Shown here piece by piece: positions 52,611-60,976 of a DNA stretch of 60,976 bases (position 1 is its first letter; every line of letters begins with the position of its first letter). The notes beneath the pieces are model-generated. The model was not told the origin of the DNA and did no database searches. It worked only from the letters and a program-made list of their open reading frames with translations. The translations under genes were made by a program, and so were the position numbers. Origin of the DNA: Bremia lactucae (taxonomy: Eukaryota; Oomycota; Peronosporomycetes; Peronosporales; Peronosporaceae); contig NC_090617.1 of the NCBI RefSeq assembly GCF_004359215.1, positions 1,457,375 through 1,518,350 on the forward strand, in the 5' to 3' direction.

Positions 52611-53834
52611 TAAGTATATGCAACTATGCACAGCCAACGCCTCAAGGAATGTTTTTTTTAGGATATTAATTGAATATTTCTAATTTTGCGGTGAATAAAA
52701 TTTACGAACAGCTGAAGCCACAAAGAAACCACGAAGATGAAAATGCTCTAGAGTGTTTAGCACCCTTTGGGGTCCTCGCTGTAAGCAAAACGGCGTCAAT
52801 ACGTCGAAAACAGAACTTGTTGTTGAATGATATCCACCCGCATTAGCACTTAAGTAAGCCCCACCAACCAAGTCCTTCTGTGTTGTTGCCGGCCAAGTCT
52901 CCCCATCTTACTTGATCAGTGGCCGCTAGCTTTGTGGCCTTTTCGGACCAACAACAGGCTGCGACACTCAACGAGCTTCAACTTATTTCTCAACAAATTC
53001 CAAAAACTTTACAAGTCAGTAATTGTGCGACCGAAATCGAGGCCGCGCCAACAAAATGGATCAACACGTCGCAATTTATCTGGCTTCGAATATGTGGAGC
53101 CCATCGAAAAAAAAAAACGTTCATGCAGAGCTTGTGGTGAGAAAGGGCACCGCTTGGCTTCTAAAAAACTGCAAGAAAAATATTAGCCTTAGAGTCCAGT
53201 TCAACAGGTATCCTGAACTGACAGAGTAACTATCTCCACAAGCGACTTGTGTGATTTATGCTGCTGTAGCGCAGATAGACGTCGTGGAATGGTCACACAT
53301 CGGGATTCGCCGTCAGCAATCGTAAAAGCCTAAGCGACCTTCGCTGATGTCGCGTCATGAAAAAGACCTCCATGTTCCATTGATGCTGAAAAAAGTTTTG
53401 CAAGCTGCTTAAATGTGTTATACTGGTGCGTTCACCGCAATCAGCTTTCCACCTATACTGAATCTGACAGGATGAATGCCTCTTTCACTGAGCAAACACG
53501 AAATAGTATTAGTAGATTTCAAAGCGTCCATACTTTCGTTCTCCGTAGATTAGTCTCCAATTATGCCCGCTTTTCGGAATTACTAGAGTTACCCACGAAA
53601 TCATATAAATTCTCTTGTTCGCCGTGCAGAAGTTATAATTCTTCTTCGCCTGCATCAAACCGTGACGTATTTTATAGGCTGCCTGCATTCACTTAAATTT
53701 GCAAAATCCTCTATAAAGAACTCGTCTCACCGCGCAAATCACTTTCCTTGCACACATGAATGCGATTGCAGTTGTTCCTGTTTGATAAATTTTTACGTAG
53801 AACGAATAATATAGCCACACTATCGACCAATCAT
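52611..53834 (+). pseudogene. MULE 3' part with zinc-knuckle reading
   Basis: Transposase tail is not clear. At 53110-53160 a reading KKKRSCRACGEKGHRLASKK carries a CxxCxxxGH zinc knuckle as found at the end of some MULE proteins. Several short open frames up to 53700 show nothing recognisable. Confidence 0.5.
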
Positions 53835-53955
53835 ATTACTTACACCGACTTAGCCAATCAGAGGTGTTTTGTCGTTGGCAATAGTCAAAACTTCTGGGGC
53901 AATAGTCAAAACGTCTGTGACAATAGTCAAAACGTCTGTGGCAATAGTCGCACCC
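53835..53955 (-). repeat. Right TIR of the MULE
   Basis: Ends CAATAGTCGCACCC. Holds three full 21-base units (53877-53897, 53898-53918, 53919-53939) and a partial fourth. Confidence 0.9.
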
Positions 53956-53964
53956 TTTATTGCG

Positions 53965-54384
53965 ATTATGCTTTACGATTTAAATGACTTTTAAAGTTGG
54001 GGTATGCGGGCATCTATTAGTCACATACTTTTAAAAGTATGCCCTTCAAGCATAAAAGATATTTTGCCAATACTCCAGAGGGGACAGTAAAAGGCCAACC
54101 AATTACTGGATATACAGTCCTCCCTCTGATAACGTATCCTCTGAAAAATTATAACCCCCGCTATATTATAGGATTTGACGTTCTGATCGCTTACTTCTAA
54201 CTAATAGCCGAGAACCCAGATATAAGTTTATACAGGCAATTAATTTTAAGAAATGTGGGGGAGGGAACCTATTTAAGCCAAGCATCAAGGGTGGATCGTA
54301 TGGTGCTGGCACTGCGAATGCCAGCCTGAAGGCTGCGAAGTAGCTTGTAGGTAGAATGGTGGGTTTCCTGGGACAGATCAATTG
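53965..54384. other. No gene recognised
   Basis: AT-rich. A small hairpin CATACTTTTAAAAGTATG at about 54027-54044. No coding similarity. Confidence 0.45.
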
Positions 54385-54596
54385 CGACATCTATGCACAT
54401 TTGTGTATGTGATGCACATTTGTGCATTCATATTGAAATGGATGACGTCTAGCGTCATCCGCGAGCTGAGGTATTTAGAACAATGCGCTCGCCAGGTAGA
54501 GATGCACATCTAACAGAGATGGCATCTAATCATTGGGTAAAATGATTTTATAATTAATTATATTAAAAGTGTCTTAAAATTACTTCCTAGATAACA
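54385..54596 (+). repeat. Family 2 LTR fragment
   Basis: GTGTATGTGATGCACATTTG and GGATGACGTCTAGCGTCATC match 11815-11900. It is opposite in orientation to the complete LTR directly after it. Confidence 0.8.
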
Positions 54597-55112
54597 TGTA
54601 GGCGAGCGCTACAATAGCAGCCACGCTCTACTTACGCACACACCTTCAGGCACAGTGAAGAAGCGGTATGACCGTCTTCTGTCACATGCAGTGAAGTAGT
54701 TTGTGGGCGCCTAAGCGACCTCACCCAATGAACTAAGCAGGTGTCGTCACCAAAGCGGTAATCCGGCTTCACGTGCTCACTTATTTAATAGAAAGTAATT
54801 TCAAGACTGATTTATGTTCAATCGAATTAAATATAAATATTTGTAACCAATCAATAGATTCCATCTCTCTAGATGTGCACCCCTACGTGGCGGGCGTAGT
54901 ATCTACATATCTTCGCTTACGGATGACGCTAACATTTATCCCTTCCAATGTAAATGCATCCATGTGCATCACATACACATGGGTGGGTCACTTTGTGCAC
55001 CACACCCAAGTGAGAGGTCTAATTACTTTATATTAAGAAATTGGCCATCCCGTTAAGTACACAAATTTTATAATGCGTTTGTGTAACATTAGGGCAACTG
55101 TAGACCGTTACA
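54597..55112 (-). repeat. Element H 3' LTR
   Basis: 516 bp, TGTAGGCGAGCGCTACAATA to GCAACTGTAGACCGTTACA, with the family hallmark GGATGACGCTA near its right side. CACTCCCCTCTC just inside is the reverse complement of a polypurine tract. Confidence 0.85.
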
Positions 55113-55269
55113 CCACTCCCCTCTCTAAGAACGAATTTTACATTATGTAAAATCGTCAACGGGAGTAAGAGGGACAGCGGGCTGCTTTACGCGCCGCTTT
55201 AAGTCCTCTTAACCGAACTCAACGAACATTCTTGTCATAACACGGCGCCTAACATGCCACCTAAAAGGA

Positions 55270-56240
55270 AAAAAAACAGATGGGTCGTTTGCAAAGACAC
55301 CCACACAACCACGCACGAAGCGCACGCGCAGCGATAAAATGCAGCCGTCGCTTAGTGTCTCAGTTGCAACGCCGACGGCAACTGCTGCTGTCGCGCTAGC
55401 TGGATTGATAGATCTATCCCACTTTCACAGTGAGGATGTAGATCCGTCGCTCATTGTTGACTACAAAGAACCGACACCGCTGCCATCACCTCATAGTAGT
55501 GATGAGCACAGCGTGCTAATTAGGAAGTTCTACTGCGTCAGACCCGTTGTGAATGATTGTCTGAACGACAGGTGTTTTTCTACTCAACAGGAGCAGCTTC
55601 GCCTTTATGGGCAGCGCTCTCACGAATACTCGCTGCGCTAGCTAGCGCCGAAGACAATACAGTTGCTTTGTTGACGTTAAACAAGTTGTCTTCGCAACGT
55701 TGGGCGTCTCCATGTTAAGAGCAATAAGTGAAGAATGGATGGATGATAAAGCGCCATCATCACCTGAGCGTAAAGCTCCACCAACGGCTTGTGAGCGTGT
55801 CCAGTCGGTGTCACAAGCCAGTCGCATTGAACGTGGCTATGTAACTGGTGGCATACCACCGATGCCACCTCCATCCGAATGGCCTTATCTGGATGAAACG
55901 AGTGCGTCGCTCCTAGAGCGCGCTACTCCGGATGCACATACTATTATGACATCTGTTCGTTGAAGGCTCAGGGGGAATCACTTGGTCGTATTTCCCCGAT
56001 CCCAATCGTGTTGCGTTCAAATAAATTAACAGACGAATACGAAGCGGATTTCCTGCGCCGCTTTAGCCACATTCCGATGTGGTGAAACAACGGTCGTAGC
56101 GAATTAACTTCTCTCGCTTGCGTGTTAAAGAAATCTTGGGCGGTACTGTACCCCCTGTTTCTACTCATCACGCTGCTCCTGCTAGTCCATATAGAACTAG
56201 CGAAGCGACAACTGGTGCTCCTTCTCATAGGCAGACACCA
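55270..56240 (+). pseudogene. ORF antisense to element H, between 3' LTR and chromodomain
   Basis: Two main open pieces. 55339-55641: QPSLSVSVATPTATAAVALA, then LSHFHSEDVDPSLIVDYKEP. 55700-55963: ISEEWMDDKAPSSPERKAPP, then IERGYVTGGIPPMPPPSEWP. An Ala/Thr-rich start followed by Ser/Pro-rich and acidic sequence recalls the general build of the family 1 antisense gene, but there is no residue-level match that I can see. It occupies the same place and strand. Unknown function; weak coding evidence with only one copy in the window. Confidence 0.4.
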
Positions 56241-56475
56241 GGCATGGTACGTTGACGCACAGCGCGTCGACCGGTTCCCAATATTAAAACTCTAGAGTAT
56301 CCTCTCCACTGGACGAGGGTTTTATGTTTCTGCCGCATGGAGCGGTAGGAAACCAGCCTTCCAACAAGGAAGCGTTGGTTCCCAGCAGCATCCAGCAGTA
56401 TTGATGGCGCCCGACAGGAGCGACGACTTCGTCCACCTGCTCGCGGCAGCCTATCCCACATCCGTTCAGTCGCAG
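56225..56475 (-). pseudogene. Chromodomain of element H
   Basis: NQRFLVGRLVSYRSMRQKHK then TLVQWRGYS and a frame change before WE-type sequence: first strand, basic loop and aromatic WRGY of a chromodomain, preceded by Arg-rich linker. Ends at a stop near 56225. Confidence 0.75.
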
Positions 56476-56768
56476 ACGCTGAGCGCTGCTGAGCGACGGA
56501 TCGGGGATCTCGGAAATTAAGTCTCGCACCTGACTTCGGATCTTCACGATGTCGGCGCGAAGGATCGCCAGGGTTACCAAAGGGTGAAGCTTCGGCTGGA
56601 CCTTTTGATAAAGTTGATGCTGAGTTATCCGCGTTACGCGCGTGATATCACTCGCTCTCCAAGCCCGTGTCGTGGTGAAAGGAGTCATTCGGCTAGAAGT
56701 ATTTCACCTTCCCCGTCTTCCTCACCAGATCGACGCACGACTCACAGTCGGCGTCACCATCGGTCTCC

Positions 56769-57551
56769 TTAGGCGGATGGGTATGTGATCTCTTCTGGAT
56801 TGATATACCGTTTCAGACGACCCATGTAAAATACGGGGTGCGTCTTTATATACGGGGTGAGAGTGATCCTATAATTTAGGTCTCCAACCTCTCGACCAAC
56901 GTAAACGGCTTGATGAAACGCGGCAATAATTTTGAAGTACCTCCGGGGAGTACAATAATTGTATTTTTGGGTAGGGTAGCAGTACGTAATAGTACCTTCC
57001 CCCCACTCTAAACTGCTCATTGTTTTTGCGACCATTTTGGACTGCATATTGTTTTTGCTTGTCCTGTGCGCTTGCCATCGCGTCCGGACTTTTCCCGTGA
57101 TGGCTAATCGCTCACTTACAAAGCGTTGATTCTCGCTCCCGCTTTTAGCATCAAACTTGCCTATAACAACGCTGAGAAGTCGGTCATATGACGTAGTTGT
57201 CAATAACGAAACATCGTTATTGTTGAGGAGCAGAGGCAATCCTTGCCGTGACTCCATACTGACCACTGCCAATCTGGCAGGGTCACTAGGGCAAGTTTCT
57301 GTCGTTGAGATGATTCCCTCGCGGGTCATCGTCATATTGACGAAACTGTGTCCTTCCATACCTAGCACTGTGAACCTCTCTCTACAGGAGAAGTCACTGA
57401 AACTAGAGGCGAGTTCAACTTGAGCTCTCTCAGATTTTACGAGCGCGCCGTTCGCTAAACGAACGGTCGTCTCTTCTCGCTTGTCATCATGGCAAAGCGA
57501 ATCATACATTGCCCATCTCTTTTTTGAGACGCGAGTTTTAATAAATTTCAC
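56769..57551 (-). pseudogene. Protease-integrase C-terminal fusion ORF of element H
   Basis: A single 260-residue open frame. N-terminal part: KFIKTRVSKKRW, ETTVRLANGALVKSERAQVE, CRERFTVLGMEGHSF, the flap and body of a gypsy protease. C-terminal part: FVSERLAITGKVR, then after a frame wobble RRYFKIIAAFHQAVYVGREV, GDLNYRITLTPYIKTHPVFY and MGRLKRYINPEEI, the integrase C-terminal domain. The alternative frame at 56869-57078 (ASAQDKQKQYAVQNGRKNN, EQFRVGG) shows the original frame between. Several kb of RT to integrase core are lost without closing the frame. The protease active-site Asp region lies upstream and is not clear. Confidence 0.75.
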
Positions 57552-57719
57552 GGAGCACGAGAAAGGTCATCACATGGTCATAGCTTCGTGCTTGAGCGGT
57601 GTAGACCACTAGGATTAAGGTTCGAAATCTCGGAAATTTAGGGGCTATGATACCCATTTCTTCGATAACTCTGAACTTAGCGGTAGCTTCCGAGTCCGCG
57701 TCAGTAGGGCATCCCGCCT

Positions 57720-58745
57720 CTACTGCGCTCCTGCATTTCCCGAACCCTCAGTGGTCGATGCAGAAATCATGCGTCGTACACGCTGGATCTTGTTATCGCC
57801 CTTTGGGTAGAAAGTCCCCTTGCCGAGCGTCTTAGCACCAGCAGGGACTCTGGCATAGCAGCAAGCCATCATATAGCCGCGCCTGCCGCACTTGTAGCAG
57901 ACTTCGCCCCCAATGCCCAAATCCAAAAGAGATGACACCCAACCTTTCGGCCGACGGCTTAGGACAAGCTGTCGTCGAGTCACTGTGATGATTACTACTC
58001 ACAAAATGCAATTTGAATTGCCTCTTCCATCGTCGACGGTACCTTTCTGAAAAGGGCCTGTCGCGGTGAGCCGTGCCGCATCCATTCATGAACGTGGGCA
58101 CCTTAATGTGTTCCGGTATCGGATCCACAGTAGTGGATGCCGACAGCGAGCGCATCCCCTGCACATATTCTTGCAGAGATCCCCTCACCTGTCACGCTCC
58201 AAAGAAGCACGCCTGAAGCAACACTTCGTTGATCGGTGGCTGGTACATTGCGCGAATATTTACCTTAAAGATCGCGCATGTAGGGAACGCCTTAAAGTCG
58301 GCCATAAGCGCCGAGTAAGCTCACTCTGAGGCATTACTGCGCAAGTGCTCTTCGATGAGCTGCACCGCAACGCATTTCACCACGGCTAAAAGCCAGTGGA
58401 GAATCGTGTGGGCTGCAGTTCGATCGAGCTTGGGCAGATCCATCCGAATGGGCCTCAGCTGATACTGCCGGGCGAAGAGCGTCTCAACAGTCCTGTTGGG
58501 AGCCTAGTTCTGAGCTTGCTCACGCCTAAGCTCATCCTGAGTCTTAAGGACAGACTTCGTCGCCACATGGCTATGTGCCTTATGCGCGGCCGCTTCTAAC
58601 TGCTTTAACTGAGCAACATGTTGCTCAAGAGGACTGCCCAAGAACCTAGCCAGGGCTTGCTCACCGAAACCCGCGCCAAGTGCTCAGCCACCTCCCGATG
58701 ATGTTCCGAGATGTGGGTAAAAAATCCTCCTCACTGACACGCGAA
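57720..58745 (-). pseudogene. Gag of element H
   Basis: 57832-58188: RGSLQEYVQGMRSLSASTTV, DPIPEHIKVPTFMNGCGTAH, then ERYRRRWKRQFKLHFVSSN, the capsid end. 57720-57983 in another frame: VCYKCGRRGYMMACCYAR, a CCHC zinc knuckle whose His is replaced by Tyr. Upstream capsid and N-terminal sequence to 58745 in broken frames, with an LEEHLRSNA-type stretch. Confidence 0.75.
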
Positions 58746-58759
58746 GTGAGACGGCACGT

Positions 58760-59035
58760 GGGAAGGATTACAAGTGGGCGCTTCTTAAGCTACAAGCACA
58801 TATCTTCAAGCGCAGAGAGGAAGCAGTTTTACTGTCTTCTGTCACGTGCAGTCAGGTAGTTTGTGGGCGTATAAACCGACCTCACATAACGAAATTGTAC
58901 CTTATAACAATTGTCGTCACTGAAGTGCTTATCCGTCTTCACGTGCGCACTTGCTATCTAGGAATTAGTTTACGACTGATTTATATTTTATATAATGAAA
59001 TATGAAACTTTTTTAACCAATAAATAGATGATTTG
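58760..59035 (-). repeat. Element H 5' LTR, truncated
   Basis: GTGGGCGCTTCTTAAGCTAC through CTTCACGTGCGCACTTGC to AACCAATAAATAGATGAT matches the first half of 54597-54870. Outer half replaced by a family 1 LTR scrap (59040-59125, TGTAACGGGGCACCTTTCGC). Confidence 0.78.
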
Positions 59036-59125
59036 TATCTGTAACGGGGCACCTTTCGCTCGTACTGAAAGCAGTACTAGTCAGCCTACACTGATTACAG
59101 TGGAGGTGGGCACGTCGTGTAAGTG

Positions 59126-59455
59126 AAGTCACACCAGTTCCAGAAGAGAACTTAGTGGACTGTTGCTCGCCGTCCACAATGGACGAGAGCGTCCTAAAAA
59201 CGGACAAAAATATACGGTTCGCTGCTCAAGGCTAGGATGCCTTAAGAGACAGTCCGTTCTTTGAGGTTCTGTGGAAACATCGCGATGTGTTCCCAGAAGA
59301 AGTGCCGAGCCGCCTACCAGCAGATAGGGGCATCGGGCACGAGATAGACCTCGAACCTGGCACCAAGTATTGTGTGACCAGGCAATGGCCGTTGCCGAAA
59401 GAACAAGTCGATTATATCGATGAGTTCTTCGACAAGCGAGCCAGGTCAGATAATG
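59126..59455 (+). pseudogene. RT N-terminal fragment, plus strand (family 2)
   Basis: After linker sequence, MFPEEVPSRLPADRGIGHEI, DLEPGTKYCVTRQWPLPKEQ and VDYIDEFFDKRA form the gypsy RT start. At about 59450 the sequence switches strand: the next bases belong to the minus-strand RT below, so two RT pieces meet tail to tail. Confidence 0.8.
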
Positions 59456-60128
59456 GTTTAGTTTGCTCAGCATAATTCTTGCTTTGTTTATCCAAGTAAT
59501 TAGCGAGCCCTACGAATTGGCGCAAATCCTTCACATGCCATTCCTTTATTGTTTTTACCTTGTCTGGGTCTGCTTCTACACCATGTGTACCTACGATGCA
59601 GCCCAGCACAGGTATCTCAGGGACCCCTATGACGCACTTTTGCAAGTTGACGTACAATTGGGCGCCCTTCAAAGTCTGCAACACAGCGTCTAAATGACGC
59701 TTGTGCGACTCTATTGCGCTCAGCCCGTCCTCGCCCCTACTGTGCACGAATACATCATCAAAGTAATGAGGCGCGTAGGCACAGTGCTGACGCATCACGT
59801 GAGACGCCACTCGGTTGAATGTCGCTGGTGCGTTTTTCAAATCTTGGGGCATCACAAGCCACTCCCAAAGAATACCGCTTGGGGTGCTTACAAGTGTTTT
59901 GGGTACATCGGACTCTCTCATGAGTACCTGGTAGTAGCCATCCTTCAATTCCAACGCGGAAAAGATAGCCGACTTCCCATGGGCGTGGTTGAGTGGGTGT
60001 CTTCGCAGACGACTCACTAACGTAACCCCTTTTAGGTGGCATATTAGGCTCTGTGTAAGATACAGGTAGTAAGAGTAAATGAGAAAACTAAGCGGTCGTA
60101 AACCAGCTCGCTGTTCCTCTGTCCTCAA
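59412..60128 (-). pseudogene. RT central part, minus strand (family 2)
   Basis: 238-residue open frame. After an unrelated start: AIFSALELKDGYYQVLMRES, PSGILWEWLVMPQDLKNAPA, then the catalytic YFDD in HYFDDVFVHSRGEDGLS, VPEIPVLGCIVGTHGVEADP and KDLRQFVGLANYLDKQSKNY. It corresponds closely to 1-498 (for example IESHKRHLDAVLQTLK in both), with a few residues missing before HVKDLRQ. Broken by the strand switch at its end. Confidence 0.88.
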
Positions 60129-60172
60129 TGACGAATTTTCGAAGTGTAATTCCGTTCTAAAAGGGGAGGCGT

Positions 60173-60268
60173 GACGGGCTAAAGTTGCCCTAATGTTACA
60201 TAGTCCCCATTAAGTACACTTTTTGTACTTAAGGAAATGGCTAATTACTTCATTGTGTATGTGATGCA
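60173..60268 (+). repeat. Family 2 LTR scrap
   Basis: GACGGGCTAAAGTTGCCCTA to TGTGATGCACATGGGTGAG matches the start of the LTR at 11678. Cut on the right by RT sequence. Confidence 0.8.
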
Positions 60269-60690
60269 CATGGGTGAGTCCCTTGGCATCGACTGGAACT
60301 GGCCAGTCGGTGATTGCCTTGATCTTCTCGGGATCAGGGCGCACGCCGTGTTTACCGACGATGCACCCAAGAACTGGTATTTCGCTTGCAGCGAATATAC
60401 ACTTCTTGAGATTTGCGTACAACTTATGCTTTCGCATAAGTGTAAGAACCTGACGAACGTGAGTTTTATGACCGCCCACGTCCGTCTTTCCTTCCATAGC
60501 CCGGCTTGGACGAATACATCGTCGAAATAACTCGATGCGAATGCTCGGTCTCAACAGATTTGTTACGCATCTGTTAAATGTTCCAGGGGTGTTGCAAAGC
60601 CCCTGTGGCATTACTAGCCATTCCCAGAGCATCCCATTGGGAGTGCTTACTGCTGTGTGCGTTATGTCCCGTTCACGCATAAAAATCTAA
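60269..60690 (-). pseudogene. RT fragment, minus strand (family 1)
   Basis: MRERDITHTAVSTPNGMLWE, WLVMPQGLCNTPGTFNRCVT, then VRQVLTLMRKHKLYANLKKC and PVLGCIVGKHGVRPDPEKIK match element A RT at 8130-8520. The YFDD box is frame-damaged (SIRIELFRRC). Between two family 2 LTR pieces, so a nested scrap. Confidence 0.85.
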
Positions 60691-60742
60691 TGAAATTCAT
60701 CCATCAGATCCATTTACGAAAAGATGGTACTCTTAGACATAC

Positions 60743-60976
60743 TGTAACGGGCTAGAGTTGCCCTAATGTTACACAGTCCCCATTAAGTACATTTGGTGTA
60801 CTTAAGGGGATGGTCAATTACTAAATAATAGTAATTAGACCCAACACTCGGGTGTGGTGCACATTTGTGACCAACCCTTGTGGATGTGATGCACATGGGT
60901 GCATTCACATTAGGAGGGATGACGCCCAGCGTCATCCGTGATGACGGCTAGCGTCATCCGTTACGCGAGGTATCTA
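60743..60976 (+). repeat. Family 2 LTR, cut by the window edge
   Basis: TGTAACGGGCTAGAG start; 234 bases are collinear with 11678-11910, including GGGATGACGCCCAGCGTC. Confidence 0.9.

Larger units (their letters stand above)
50502..53955 (+). mobile_element. Complete MULE DNA transposon with TIRs and 9-bp TSD
   Basis: Terminal inverted repeats of about 120 bp (50502-50625 and 53835-53955) start GGGTGCGACTATTG and share CAAAACACCT.TGATTG at their inner ends. Each contains tandem 21-base units (right side: GGCAATAGTCAAAACGTCTGT, 53877-53950). Flanks are TTTATTGCG at 50493-50501 and 53956-53964, a perfect 9-bp duplication as made by Mutator-like transposases. Inside is a broken FAR1-type transposase, a zinc-knuckle ORF and a nested family 2 solo LTR. 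Confidence 0.93.
54597..59035 (-). mobile_element. Element H: family 2 gypsy, internally deleted
   Basis: 3' LTR (54597-55112), polypurine tract, antisense-side ORF, chromodomain, integrase C-terminal domain joined directly to protease, gag, and the 5' LTR remnant (58760-59035). RT, RNase H and the integrase core are absent, so it depends on others for movement. It is otherwise collinear with a standard chromovirus. Confidence 0.82.

Overview
This is a eukaryotic window, most likely from an oomycete of the Peronosporales (Phytophthora or a downy mildew). The evidence is: chromodomain-bearing Ty3/gypsy retrotransposons in great number, a FAR1-type MULE transposon, a RING protein carrying a Myb-like domain of stramenopile type, and compact genes, one with a 69-bp intron. 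The genus cannot be told from sequence alone. No rRNA, tRNA or CRISPR array was seen.

Layout. Only three genes look like intact host genes. They are a GPI-anchored pectin-acetylesterase/Notum-like esterase (25261-26658, +, two exons), a 749-residue RING-H2/Myb-like protein (46156-48405, -) and a dUTPase with a long C-terminal extension (49456-50178, -). Almost everything else is dead or non-autonomous transposon sequence, inserted, inverted and fused many times.

Retrotransposons. Three gypsy families can be told apart by LTR and pol sequence; the names are mine. Family 1 has LTRs TGTAACGGGG...CGTTACA of about 430-580 bp. It makes up element A (5623-11628, +, with both LTRs), an inverted 5' half (1855-5406, -), a cluster at 12255-15475, element E (28832-33130, -), element F (34492-36808, -) and element I (40520-45538, -). 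Family 2 has LTRs starting TGTAACGGGCTAAAG. It makes up the pol at 1-1800, an LTR at 11678-12234, a solo LTR inside the MULE (51023-51550), element H (54597-59035, -), RT fragments near 59.4-60.1 kb and a truncated LTR at the right edge. Family 3 is old and very degraded (15.5-23.0 kb, 27070-27548, 37.8-39.5 kb).

DNA transposons. A complete MULE (50502-53955) has about 120-bp terminal inverted repeats built from 21-bp units and a perfect 9-bp target duplication. A second FAR1-domain fragment lies at 36830-37300.

Main points of interest. (1) Family 1 elements carry an antisense gene between integrase and the 3' LTR. Its product, with an Ala-rich start, a conserved central motif and a C-terminal coiled coil, is recognisable in at least four copies, and it overlaps the integrase C-terminus/chromodomain on the other strand. 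Family 2 has an unrelated ORF at the same place. (2) The family 1 gag start codon sits in a 24-nt hairpin whose stem shows compensatory changes between copies. (3) Five near-perfect short-loop palindromes lie at or near rearranged points; in at least two, one arm is clearly an extra inverted copy of the neighbouring native sequence. (4) The RING protein carries nine motifs that each fit the SNF1/AMPK substrate consensus.
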